Made by a program: the position numbers and the translations under genes | In this document: piece by piece, positions 1 to 6,312 of the stretch | How the letters are laid out: every line of letters starts with the position of its first letter | How positions within the stretch are numbered: the stretch's first letter is position 1 | Origin: Deltaproteobacteria bacterium | GTDB lineage: Bacteria > Desulfobacterota > UBA8473 | DNA: 6,909 bases | Assembly (NCBI GenBank): GCA_030621455.1 | Contig: JAUXHQ010000103.1 | Coordinates: 1-6,909 of the forward strand | Direction of reading: 5' to 3' | The notes under the pieces: generated by a model | Databases searched by the model: none | What the model saw: only the letters and a program-made list of their open reading frames with translations | Told to the model about the DNA's origin: nothing

Positions 1-1
1 C

Positions 2-1651
2 TGCGGCATAAACATAGGCGGGGTAGCAGACGTACCTGCGATTGTTGAATACGCAAAGACTCTTCCACATGTGGAATATGCAGAAGATAATCTCTTCTCG
101 TGTTCGGAAGATACCCAGGTAATGATAAAACAGGTCATTTCCGAAAGGAAATTAAACAGGGTGGTAATAGCATCATGTACACCGAGAACACATGAGCCAT
201 TATTCAGAGAGACATGCAGGGAAGCCGGCCTTAATCCCTATCTGTTTGAGATGGCCAATATCCGGGATCAATGTACATGGGTCCACATGCAGGAGCCGGA
301 GAGGGCCACGGAAAAGGCAAAGGATCTGGTACATATGGCAGTGGCAAAGGCGGCTAGATTGGAGCAGCTTTATCCAATCCCCCAGCCGGTCTGTCCGGAA
401 GCCCTGGTTGTCGGTGGGGGCGTGGCCGGTATGACAGCGGCCTTGGCGTTGGCCGAACAGGGATTTAAGGCATATCTAATAGAGAGGGAAGATAGATTGG
501 GGGGCCAAGCCCTTAGATTACATACTACATGGAAAGATGAAAGTGTACAGCCCTTTCTTGAAGGAGTGGTAAAAAGGGTAAATGAACATCCTCTGATTGA
601 TGTGCATTTGCAGACTGAAATCAAGGAGGTAGATGGCATTATAGGAAATTTTCGATCCAAACTGGTCAATGCCAGGGGTAAAGAAACGGAGGTGAGTTAC
701 GGCGCAGCTATTATAGCAAATGGGGCAAAGAGTTACGAGCCTGAAGAGTATCTCTACGGTGAAGATCCCAATATCTTGTTATCTTTGGAGCTGGATCAGG
801 AAATTATGCACAATGCCGGCAGGCTGAAGGAGGTAAACAGTGCTGTTTTTATCCAGTGTGTTGGCTCCAGGGAGCCAAGCAGGCCTTATTGCAGCAAGGT
901 GTGCTGCACCCATGCCATCCACAGTGCGTTGGCTCTCAAGAAATTAAACCCTGATATGGACATCTTTATACTCTACAGGGATATAAGAACCTATGGAGAA
1001 AGAGAAGATTTATACAGAGAGGCGCGATCCAAAGGTATTCATTTTATCCCTTACGAAATAGATGATAAACCCACGGTTGAAAAAAGGGGTGGGAAATTAA
1101 AGGTGATTGTTACAGATCAGGTAATCAAGATGCCTGTGGAGATAGATAGCGATATTATAACCCTGGCCTCGGCTGTCGTACCGCAGGATGATAATGGTGT
1201 GCTTTCAAAGCTCTTTAAGGTGGCTACGAATCAGGATGGCTTTTTCATGGAGGCTCACGCAAAGCTGAGGCCTGTAGATTTTTCTTCTGCAGGGATATTT
1301 GTCTGTGGATTGGCCCACTCTCCCAAGTTAATAGAAGGAACTATTTCCCAGGCAAAGGCAGCGGCATCCCGTGCAATTACTGTCCTGGTTAAGGATGAGG
1401 TTATGGCCGAGGGTATTGTTAGCTCGGTAAATGAGGATATCTGTGCGGGATGTGGTATCTGTGAGCAGATCTGTTCTTATGCCGCCATCAAGGTAGATAT
1501 AGAAACCAGGGTAGCCAGGGTGAACGAGATTCTGTGCCAGGGCTGTGGGGCCTGTGCGGCCGCTTGCCCATCAGGGGCTGTCCAGCAGAGGGGATTCATG
1601 CGAGAACAGATGCTCTCTATGACAGGCGCCTTTCTGGAGGGAGCAAGTTGA
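2..1651 (+). CDS. hdrA: HdrA-like FAD/iron-sulfur electron-bifurcating subunit (5' partial)
   Basis: This is subunit A of a heterodisulfide-reductase-type complex, the cytoplasmic flavoprotein that carries the bifurcating FAD in HdrABC systems. The frame is open from the first bases of the window. The visible 549 residues begin with CGINIGG, a signature found close to the HdrA N-terminus, so probably only 10-20 residues are missing. An N-terminal cluster domain follows, with Cys34 (LFSCSEDTQ), Cys59 (IASCTPRTHEP) and Cys91 (IRDQCTW). A thioredoxin-reductase-like FAD domain has GGGVAG at about residues 138-143 and GGQA shortly after. The HdrA hallmark YCSKVCC lies at about 296-302. Two C-terminal [4Fe-4S] motifs are present: Cys481/484/487/491 and Cys512/515/518/522. 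The first ends CS rather than the usual CP. The ferredoxin domain inserted in the FAD domain of methanogen HdrA is not seen, which fits the reduced length (methanogen HdrA is about 650 residues). The downstream mvhD and fdhAB suggest formate as the electron source. Family assignment is firm; the physiological reaction is inferred. Confidence 0.95.
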   Translation, partial: CGINIGGVADVPAIVEYAKTLPHVEYAEDNLFSCSEDTQVMIKQVISERKLNRVVIASCTPRTHEPLFRETCREAGLNPYLFEMANIRDQCTWVHMQEPERATEKAKDLVHMAVAKAARLEQLYPIPQPVCPEALVVGGGVAGMTAALALAEQGFKAYLIEREDRLGGQALRLHTTWKDESVQPFLEGVVKRVNEHPLIDVHLQTEIKEVDGIIGNFRSKLVNARGKETEVSYGAAIIANGAKSYEPEEYLYGEDPNILLSLELDQEIMHNAGRLKEVNSAVFIQCVGSREPSRPYCSKVCCTHAIHSALALKKLNPDMDIFILYRDIRTYGEREDLYREARSKGIHFIPYEIDDKPTVEKRGGKLKVIVTDQVIKMPVEIDSDIITLASAVVPQDDNGVLSKLFKVATNQDGFFMEAHAKLRPVDFSSAGIFVCGLAHSPKLIEGTISQAKAAASRAITVLVKDEVMAEGIVSSVNEDICAGCGICEQICSYAAIKVDIETRVARVNEILCQGCGACAAACPSGAVQQRGFMREQMLSMTGAFLEGAS

Positions 1652-1680
1652 TATCATTTCATTTATCATTGATGAGAAGG

Positions 1681-1730
1681 CCTGACTCGTCAGGGGAATA
1701 AGGTTGAGGATTTCTTCTTATCGAAAGAAG
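1681..1730 (+). other. Two small hairpins in the hdrA-mvhD gap
   Basis: The 114-base gap between hdrA and mvhD holds two short inverted repeats. CCTGA (1681-1685) pairs with TCAGG (1690-1694) over a CTCG loop. CTTCTT (1714-1719) pairs with AAGAAG (1725-1730) over a 5-base loop. Neither is followed by a T-run, so they do not look like intrinsic terminators. They could be RNA-processing or stability elements between cistrons, or chance. No convincing promoter is visible in the gap. Confidence 0.3.
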
Positions 1731-1750
1731 TTAAGAAAAGTGAAAATGTA

Positions 1751-1757
1751 AAGGAGG
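1751..1757 (+). promoter_or_regulatory. Shine-Dalgarno of mvhD
   Basis: AAGGAGG lies 8 bases before a GTG codon at 1766 and fixes that codon as the mvhD start. An ATG at 1759 is only one base away from this site and opens a 4-codon frame ending in TGA at 1771-1773, so it is not the start. Confidence 0.85.
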
Positions 1758-1765
1758 CATGATAA

Positions 1766-2197
1766 GTGAATGAGAATAAGTTTGAGCCCAAAATTGTCGG
1801 CTTTTGCTGTAACTGGTGTTCTTACGCCGGCGCTGACCTTGCCGGAGTGGGCAGGCTCCAATATCCACCTGATATAAGGGTAGTAAGGGTAATGTGTTCC
1901 GGGAGGGTTAGTGACCTTTTAATACTTAACGCTTTCGCTATTGGTGCGGACGGCATTTTAGTTGCCGGCTGCCATCCTGGAGATTGCCACTATCTGAAGG
2001 GCAACTTGGCTGCCAGAAGAAGAGTCATGGGACTGAAGCCTTTTCTTGAAGCTATAGGGATAAGACCTGAGAGGCTTAGGTTAGAATGGATAGCGGCATC
2101 TGAAGGACCAAAGTTTGCCGAGACAGTCATGAGCTTCACCCAAACGATAAAAGAACTTGGGCCAAGCCCATTTAACAGGAGGCGGAATGGACATTAA
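1766..2197 (+). CDS. mvhD: MvhD-like [2Fe-2S] electron-transfer subunit
   Basis: This is a 143-residue protein of the MvhD family (methyl-viologen-reducing hydrogenase delta subunit). In methanogens this small protein passes electrons from hydrogenase or formate dehydrogenase to HdrA. The length is normal for the family. Diagnostic features are FCCNWCSYAGADLAG at residues 13-27, RVMCSGRV at 41-48 and GCHPGDCHY at 68-76. Cysteines 14, 15, 18, 44, 69 and 74 include the expected cluster ligands. No signal peptide or membrane segment is present, so it should be cytoplasmic. The GTG start is set by the strong ribosome binding site. The 3' end overlaps fdhA by 11 bases, implying translational coupling. 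Its place between hdrA and fdhA suggests it is the physical link between formate dehydrogenase and HdrA. No hydrogenase large or small subunit is present in the window. Confidence 0.95.
   Translation: MNENKFEPKIVGFCCNWCSYAGADLAGVGRLQYPPDIRVVRVMCSGRVSDLLILNAFAIGADGILVAGCHPGDCHYLKGNLAARRRVMGLKPFLEAIGIRPERLRLEWIAASEGPKFAETVMSFTQTIKELGPSPFNRRRNGH
2177..2182 (+). promoter_or_regulatory. Shine-Dalgarno of fdhA, inside mvhD
   Basis: AGGAGG lies 4 bases before the ATG at 2187 and within the last codons of mvhD. It favours 2187 over a possible TTG start at 2157, which has no such site and would add ten residues not expected before the CPYC cluster motif. Confidence 0.8.
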
Positions 2198-4217
2198 ATA
2201 TGTGCCTACAATTTGTCCTTATTGTAGCTGCGGATGCGGAATATATCTTGTAATCAAAGACGGAAGGATAATCGGACAAGAGCCATGGAAGGAGCATCCG
2301 GTGAACGAGGGGGCAAATTGCCCCAAAGGTAAGAATGCCTATGCGTACATCTATAGTGAAGACAGGCTGAAAATGCCATTAGTGAGAAAGAACGGTGTCT
2401 TTAAGGAAAGCTCCTGGGAGGAGGCGCTTAACCTGGTTTCCTCCAAACTAAAGGAGGCTGCCCCGGAGAAGTTTGGCCTTATCGCCTCGTGCAGGAATAG
2501 TAATGAGGATGCTTATGTGATTCAAAAATTTGCCCGTGTGGTTATGGGCACCAATAATGTGGAATACTGCGGTAGATTATGTCACTCGTCGGCAGTAGCC
2601 GGGTTAGTTCCTACAATGGGCTCTGGGGTGATGCAGACCTCTCAACTTGAAATTGAGCTTGCCGACTGTATCTTTCTTGCCGGTGTTAATCTGAAGGAAA
2701 CCTTTCCCATGATAAGCAGGAGGGTGCTCAGAGCGAAAGACAGGGGGGCAAAGGTTATTTATACAGATCCTAGAAATACAGCTACAGCGAGATACTTAGC
2801 TGATATCCACTTGCAGTTAAAGTCAGGCACGGATGCAGCCCTGATAAATGCCATGATGAGCATTATTCTGGCTGAGGGGCTAGAGAATAAAGAATTCATT
2901 GCAACGAGAACCGCCGGATTAGATGAATTGCGCAATTTTCTCTCCAAAATCGATTTAAAGCAAGCAGAGGAACTTACCGGTGTTCCTATAGAAAAGATTA
3001 GAGAGGCGGCAATTACTTATGCCAGGGCAGAGAGAGGGTGCATACTCTATAACCAGGGTATATGCCAGCACACCGTTGGTGGAGATAATGTCAAGCTTCA
3101 CGCTGACCTGGCCCTTCTTTGTGGGCATGCCGGTAAGCCTGGGAGTGGGGTAAACTCAATGAGAGGCCAGATAAATGGTGAGGGCAGCGGTGATATGGGT
3201 TGCCTGTGTGTCTTCTATCCTGGATTTAAGCGTGTAAGTGAGGAGGCGGCAAAATTCTTCGAGGATGCTTGGGGAGTGAGCAATCTGCCCACTAAGCCCG
3301 GTATGACCTATATTGACCAGCTATATAACTGCAAGTTTCTCTATATGATTGGCGGGGATCCCATGATGGTGGTGCCCGATGTTAATAATGTGAAGAAGGT
3401 GTTGCAGAATATGAATTTCATAGTTGTTCAGGACATATTCCTCACTGAGATAGCTAGGCTTGCTCACGTAGTGCTACCGGCTGCTACCTGGGTGGAACGA
3501 GAGGGCACCCATACTTTCGTAGATAGAAGGGTGCAAAAGATAAATAAGTTCATCGACACTCCCGGCGAAACCAAGCCTGACTGGCTGATTGTAAGCCAAC
3601 TAGCCGAAAGGATGGGCCATAAGGATAAATTCAGTTTCAGTTCTGCCGGCGAAATATTTGAAGAGATAAGAAGCTGTATTCCCCAGTATAAGGGAATAAC
3701 CTATGAACGGCTAGAAAAGACGGTAGGAGGAATTCACTGGCCTTGCCCTTCAGAAGAGCATCCGGGCACACCTACGATGTTCTTGGAGAAATTTGGCACA
3801 CCTGATGGTCTCGGTCATTTTCAGCCTGTGGAGTATAAGCCCCCGGCAGAGATGCCGGATGAAGAATACCCCTACTTTCTGACTACTGGAAGAAGTATAT
3901 TTCATTACCATACCGGACATATGACAAGGAGGACCCCAAAGCTAATGAATGAGGTTCCTCGGGGCTTTGTTGAGGTCAATCCCAAGGATGCTATTAAGGC
4001 AGGAGTCAAAGATAGGGATATCGTTACTCTGGAGACAAGGCGAGGCAGCATTGAAGCCGAAGCCAGGGTTACTGATAACGTACAACCAGGATTGCTGTTC
4101 ATTCCCGTCCATTTTGCCGATTCCTGTGCCAATGTGCTAACAAACTCAGCATTAGATCCCAGTTGCAAGTGTGCTGAAACTAAAGTGTGTGCTGTCAGAC
4201 TGGAGGTGAAACGGTGA
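2187..4217 (+). CDS. fdhA: Formate dehydrogenase alpha subunit (molybdopterin oxidoreductase)
   Basis: This is the catalytic subunit that oxidises formate to CO2 (or the reverse) at a Mo- or W-bis-MGD centre. At 676 residues it has the size of methanogen FdhA and of E. coli FdhF (FDH-H). The N-terminal [4Fe-4S] motif uses Cys10, Cys13, Cys17 and Cys45, followed by the conserved Lys47 (CPKG). The active-site segment YCGRLCHSSAVAGL places Cys132 and His133 at the positions of Sec140 and His141 of E. coli FDH-H. Arg326 (MRGQ) matches its catalytic Arg333. Together these support true formate dehydrogenase rather than another family member. GGDP occurs at about residue 389, and the C-terminal dinucleotide-binding domain spans about 559-676. 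No twin-arginine signal is present, so the enzyme is cytoplasmic. It is a cysteine, not a selenocysteine, enzyme. It overlaps mvhD by 11 bases and fdhB by 4. The metal (Mo or W) cannot be read from sequence. Confidence 0.94.
   Translation: MDIKYVPTICPYCSCGCGIYLVIKDGRIIGQEPWKEHPVNEGANCPKGKNAYAYIYSEDRLKMPLVRKNGVFKESSWEEALNLVSSKLKEAAPEKFGLIASCRNSNEDAYVIQKFARVVMGTNNVEYCGRLCHSSAVAGLVPTMGSGVMQTSQLEIELADCIFLAGVNLKETFPMISRRVLRAKDRGAKVIYTDPRNTATARYLADIHLQLKSGTDAALINAMMSIILAEGLENKEFIATRTAGLDELRNFLSKIDLKQAEELTGVPIEKIREAAITYARAERGCILYNQGICQHTVGGDNVKLHADLALLCGHAGKPGSGVNSMRGQINGEGSGDMGCLCVFYPGFKRVSEEAAKFFEDAWGVSNLPTKPGMTYIDQLYNCKFLYMIGGDPMMVVPDVNNVKKVLQNMNFIVVQDIFLTEIARLAHVVLPAATWVEREGTHTFVDRRVQKINKFIDTPGETKPDWLIVSQLAERMGHKDKFSFSSAGEIFEEIRSCIPQYKGITYERLEKTVGGIHWPCPSEEHPGTPTMFLEKFGTPDGLGHFQPVEYKPPAEMPDEEYPYFLTTGRSIFHYHTGHMTRRTPKLMNEVPRGFVEVNPKDAIKAGVKDRDIVTLETRRGSIEAEARVTDNVQPGLLFIPVHFADSCANVLTNSALDPSCKCAETKVCAVRLEVKR
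4202..4206 (+). promoter_or_regulatory. Shine-Dalgarno of fdhB, inside fdhA
   Basis: GGAGG lies 7 bases before the GTG at 4214, which overlaps the fdhA stop as GTGA (4214-4217), a typical coupled junction. The alternative ATG at 4226 has AAGGAG only 2 bases away, which is too close for a good start. Confidence 0.75.
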
Positions 4218-5428
4218 AAGGAGACATGTACCTGGCCTGGTCTTCAGATAGTGAGATTCTGAATAGATCAGAAAATGGTGGGATAGTTACGTCCTTGCTC
4301 AAGTTTGTGCTGGATACTAAACGAGTAGATGCAGTGCTGGCGGTAAAAGCAAGGGGTGACGATAGATACGATGGCGGCCCTGTCTTAATTACTGATCCAA
4401 GTGAGTTAATTGAGACAGCCGGGTCATTGCATTGTTCTTCTCCTAATATTGCACGATTTCTCAAGGAATACCTTGGGGGCGCTTTTGATATGAAATTGGC
4501 TGTAGTGGGAAAGCCTTGCGATATCAGAGGGACCATTGAGTTAGTTAAGAGGGAGCAGGTCAACCTTGATAACCTGTTCCTCATAGGTCTGAACTGTAGC
4601 GGCACACTATCTCCGGTGGTGGCTAAAAGGACAATCATCGAAGAGTTTGGAGTTGACCCTCTGAATATTATTCACGAGGACATCGAAGATGGCAACCTTA
4701 TTATCATGCTGAAGGATGGAACCGAAAAAACAAAAGATTTAAAAGCGCTGGAGGAGAAGGGATATGGGCGCAGGGAGAACTGCCGAAGGTGTGAAATTAA
4801 GATTCCCACCATGGCGGATATTGCCTGTGGAAAGTGGGGGACAAGTAACAAGAAAGCAACATTTGTGGAAATTTGCTCCGATAAGGGCGCTGAACTTTTC
4901 GAAGAAGCGATCAAAGCCGGCTATATAGCCGTTGAACACGCGGACGACAAAGCTATAAAGGAGAGGAAAGAGAAAGAGCAAGAGGCAATCGAGTCAGCCC
5001 TGAAGTGGGAGAAAACAGATTTTGCTCCGCTTAAGAATATGGCTATTGAGGAGAAATTTGATTACTGGTGGGGGCAGTTCAGCCAATGCATTAAATGCTA
5101 TGGATGTCGGGATGCTTGCCCCATATGCTATTGCAAGGATTGTATCTTAGAAGCTGATAGAGGCGTAGTTATGCCTGGGGAAGTGCCACCTAATGCAATG
5201 TTCCCCATGATAAGGATCGCTCATGTCATGGATTCTTGTCTGAACTGTGGTCAATGTCAAGATGCATGCCCTGCCGGCATACCTTTAACCCGATTAATCT
5301 TTATGTTAAATAAGGAACTTTACGGTATTTTCAAGTATCAGCCAGGGGTGGATGTAGCGAGCCGTCCTCCCTTAAGGTCAATCACAGATGAAGAATTAAC
5401 CATACCCGGCGTTGAACTCGTATTTTAG
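4214..5428 (+). CDS. fdhB: Formate dehydrogenase beta subunit, FrhB/FdhB flavoprotein family
   Basis: This is a 404-residue iron-sulfur flavoprotein of the F420-hydrogenase/dehydrogenase beta family, closely resembling FdhB of formate-using methanogens. In those archaea FdhB carries FAD and [4Fe-4S] clusters, reduces coenzyme F420, and can also feed electrons to MvhD/HdrA. Family motifs visible are NGGIVTSLLK at about 21-30, AGSLHC at 69-74, GKPCD at 99-103, IGLNCSGT at 124-131, and NCRRCE at 189-194 with ADIACGKWG at 201-209. The C-terminal ferredoxin domain has Cys292/295/298/302 and Cys342/345/348/352. Extra cysteines at 305, 307 and 310 (PICYCKDC) are, as I recall, also typical of FdhB. 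A Lys/Glu-rich stretch at about 246-260 links the two halves. There is no transmembrane segment. As last gene of the operon it likely passes electrons from FdhA to MvhD/HdrA. Whether it also reacts with F420, NAD(P) or ferredoxin cannot be told. The GTG start is preferred for its ribosome binding site and 4-base overlap. Confidence 0.93.
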   Translation: MKGDMYLAWSSDSEILNRSENGGIVTSLLKFVLDTKRVDAVLAVKARGDDRYDGGPVLITDPSELIETAGSLHCSSPNIARFLKEYLGGAFDMKLAVVGKPCDIRGTIELVKREQVNLDNLFLIGLNCSGTLSPVVAKRTIIEEFGVDPLNIIHEDIEDGNLIIMLKDGTEKTKDLKALEEKGYGRRENCRRCEIKIPTMADIACGKWGTSNKKATFVEICSDKGAELFEEAIKAGYIAVEHADDKAIKERKEKEQEAIESALKWEKTDFAPLKNMAIEEKFDYWWGQFSQCIKCYGCRDACPICYCKDCILEADRGVVMPGEVPPNAMFPMIRIAHVMDSCLNCGQCQDACPAGIPLTRLIFMLNKELYGIFKYQPGVDVASRPPLRSITDEELTIPGVELVF

Positions 5429-5447
5429 GTTTAGGTTGAGGAAAATT

Positions 5448-5577
5448 GTAGAACAAGTCATACCGCTTGTGTGGCCTATTCAGGACATTTTTTAAACTCT
5501 TTTTGAGGGCTTTTTCAAGCAAATCGGGGTTTTTACTGTTGTAGATTTGTCTTATTGATGACCCTTTCGTAGAACAA
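5448..5577. repeat. 9-base direct repeat pair GTAGAACAA
   Basis: GTAGAACAA occurs at 5448-5456 and again at 5569-5577, both in the gene-free segment next to the truncated regulator. A 9-base repeat within about 200 bases is uncommon but can arise by chance. No terminal inverted repeats or transposase remnant were recognised between or beside the copies. Confidence 0.3.
5470..5493 (+). terminator. Weak candidate terminator of the hdrA-mvhD-fdhAB operon
   Basis: About 40 bases after the fdhB stop, TGT-GG-CCT can pair with AGG-ACA across an ATTC loop, with the two G bases bulged, followed directly by six T (5488-5493). A second small stem, ACAAG/CTTGT (5453-5457/5466-5470), lies just upstream. 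Placement fits an operon end, but the stem is short and imperfect. Confidence 0.3.
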
Positions 5578-6312
5578 TATGGTTTTCTCCGCCTCTATGT
5601 GAAACAGGTTATATACCGCTATCCCTGGCCCAGAGTACAAGGCCCCTTTGACATGCCCAAACAGTTCGCTCTCTAACAGGGATTCATTGAGGGAGGCACA
5701 ATTCACTTTCACAAAAGTCTTTCTTCTGCGAGCCGCGGTCTCATGGATAGCCCCTGCAACAAGTTCTTTCCCGGTTCCGCTTTCTCCAAAAATGATCACA
5801 GGTGCATCAGACCGTGTGGCACTATCAATCAGGCTGAAGACTTTTTGCATTGAAGCGGAGGAACCCAGGATCCCATGAAAGCCGTCTTGTGAACGAATTT
5901 CATGCTGAAACGCTTCGATTTGATGATCTTTTTGAATGATTTCAGTGATCTCCGTTAATGTCTCAACGGCACCGATGATATTGCCATTGGAGTCACGGAG
6001 AAGAGAAGCATTTTTCAACACATGGACATAGCTTCCATCTTTCCTCGTTAGAGTACACCTTCGCATCTTCAGACTGCCAGTCCTGAACAAAACACACCAG
6101 TGATCCCCGTTTTCGTCTCGAGCGATTTCGCAGATATCACAGTGTAACGCCGAGCAAGGACTGCCAATCAGATCCTCTTTAGAATAGCCCGTTATGGCTT
6201 CAATGGCCCTATTTACGGAGAGGATGGTCCCGGCCCTGCCCACAACCATGAGGCCGTCTTATTTTGTATTGACCACCGTTTCGCAATAGGCGCTTAGTTC
6301 CTGTTCAAACAT
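5533..6312 (-). pseudogene. Broken PAS-domain sigma-54-dependent activator
   Basis: This is the remnant of an enhancer-binding transcription activator. The original start is probably ATG at 6312-6310, giving MFEQELSAYCETVVNTK, then an in-frame TAA at 6261-6259, then DGLMVVG and onward. The next ATG (6249) has no ribosome binding site. Counting from that ATG, a PAS domain covers about residues 1-100 (NRAIEAITGYSKEDLIG) with cysteines 32, 37, 40, 52 and 65. It is followed by the sigma-54 AAA+ start: GSSASMQKV, Walker A GESGTGKE at 155-162, VNCASL, and ELFGHVKGA at 195-203. There the family sequence stops inside the GAFTGA loop that contacts sigma-54. An unrelated 35-residue tail runs to TAA at 5533. 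Walker B, the sensor motifs and the DNA-binding helix-turn-helix are all missing, and no other frame restores them. It cannot act as a normal activator. A residual PAS fragment could be made but is unlikely. It converges on the fdh operon, so a former link to that operon is possible but unproven. Confidence 0.85.

Larger units (their letters stand above)
5429..5640. other. Non-coding stretch between fdhB and the broken regulator
   Basis: No convincing gene is present. Both strands show short open frames of 40-70 codons, but none has a credible start with a ribosome binding site or a recognisable family. The part from about 5533 to 5640 encodes, on the - strand, the unrelated tail fused to the truncated sigma-54 activator. 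The origin of the segment is unknown. It could be a deletion junction or the scar of a lost mobile element. Confidence 0.5.

Noticed and set aside
71..1651. Starting hdrA at the ATG at 71
   Set aside because: The frame is open from position 2 and the upstream residues (CGINIGG, then VPAIVEYAKTL) are conserved HdrA sequence, so the gene starts before the window.
1759..1773. Minicistron ATG-ATA-AGT-GAA-TGA overlapping the mvhD start
   Set aside because: It is only one base from the Shine-Dalgarno and four codons long, so most likely chance.
2157..2186. Upstream extension of fdhA to a TTG at 2157
   Set aside because: There is a strong AGGAGG before the ATG at 2187, and the ten extra residues do not fit the family N-terminus.
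4187..4213. Upstream extension of fdhB to an ATG at 4187
   Set aside because: It would overlap fdhA by 31 bases, adds non-family residues, and the GTG at 4214 has the better ribosome binding site.
4195..4981. Minus-strand open frames opposite fdhB
   Set aside because: They lie antisense to a clear gene, resemble no family and have no start signals. They are shadows of the coding strand.
5395..5600. Minus-strand open frame reading KNPDLLEKALKKSLKNVL and onward
   Set aside because: It reads somewhat like protein, but it has no start codon or ribosome binding site, runs into the antisense of fdhB, and its lysines come from A-rich runs.
5551..5680. Short plus-strand frame across 5551-5680 (DDPFVEQYGFLRLYVKQV)
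   Set aside because: It is about 40 codons with no start signal, and its 3' part is antisense to the conserved activator sequence.
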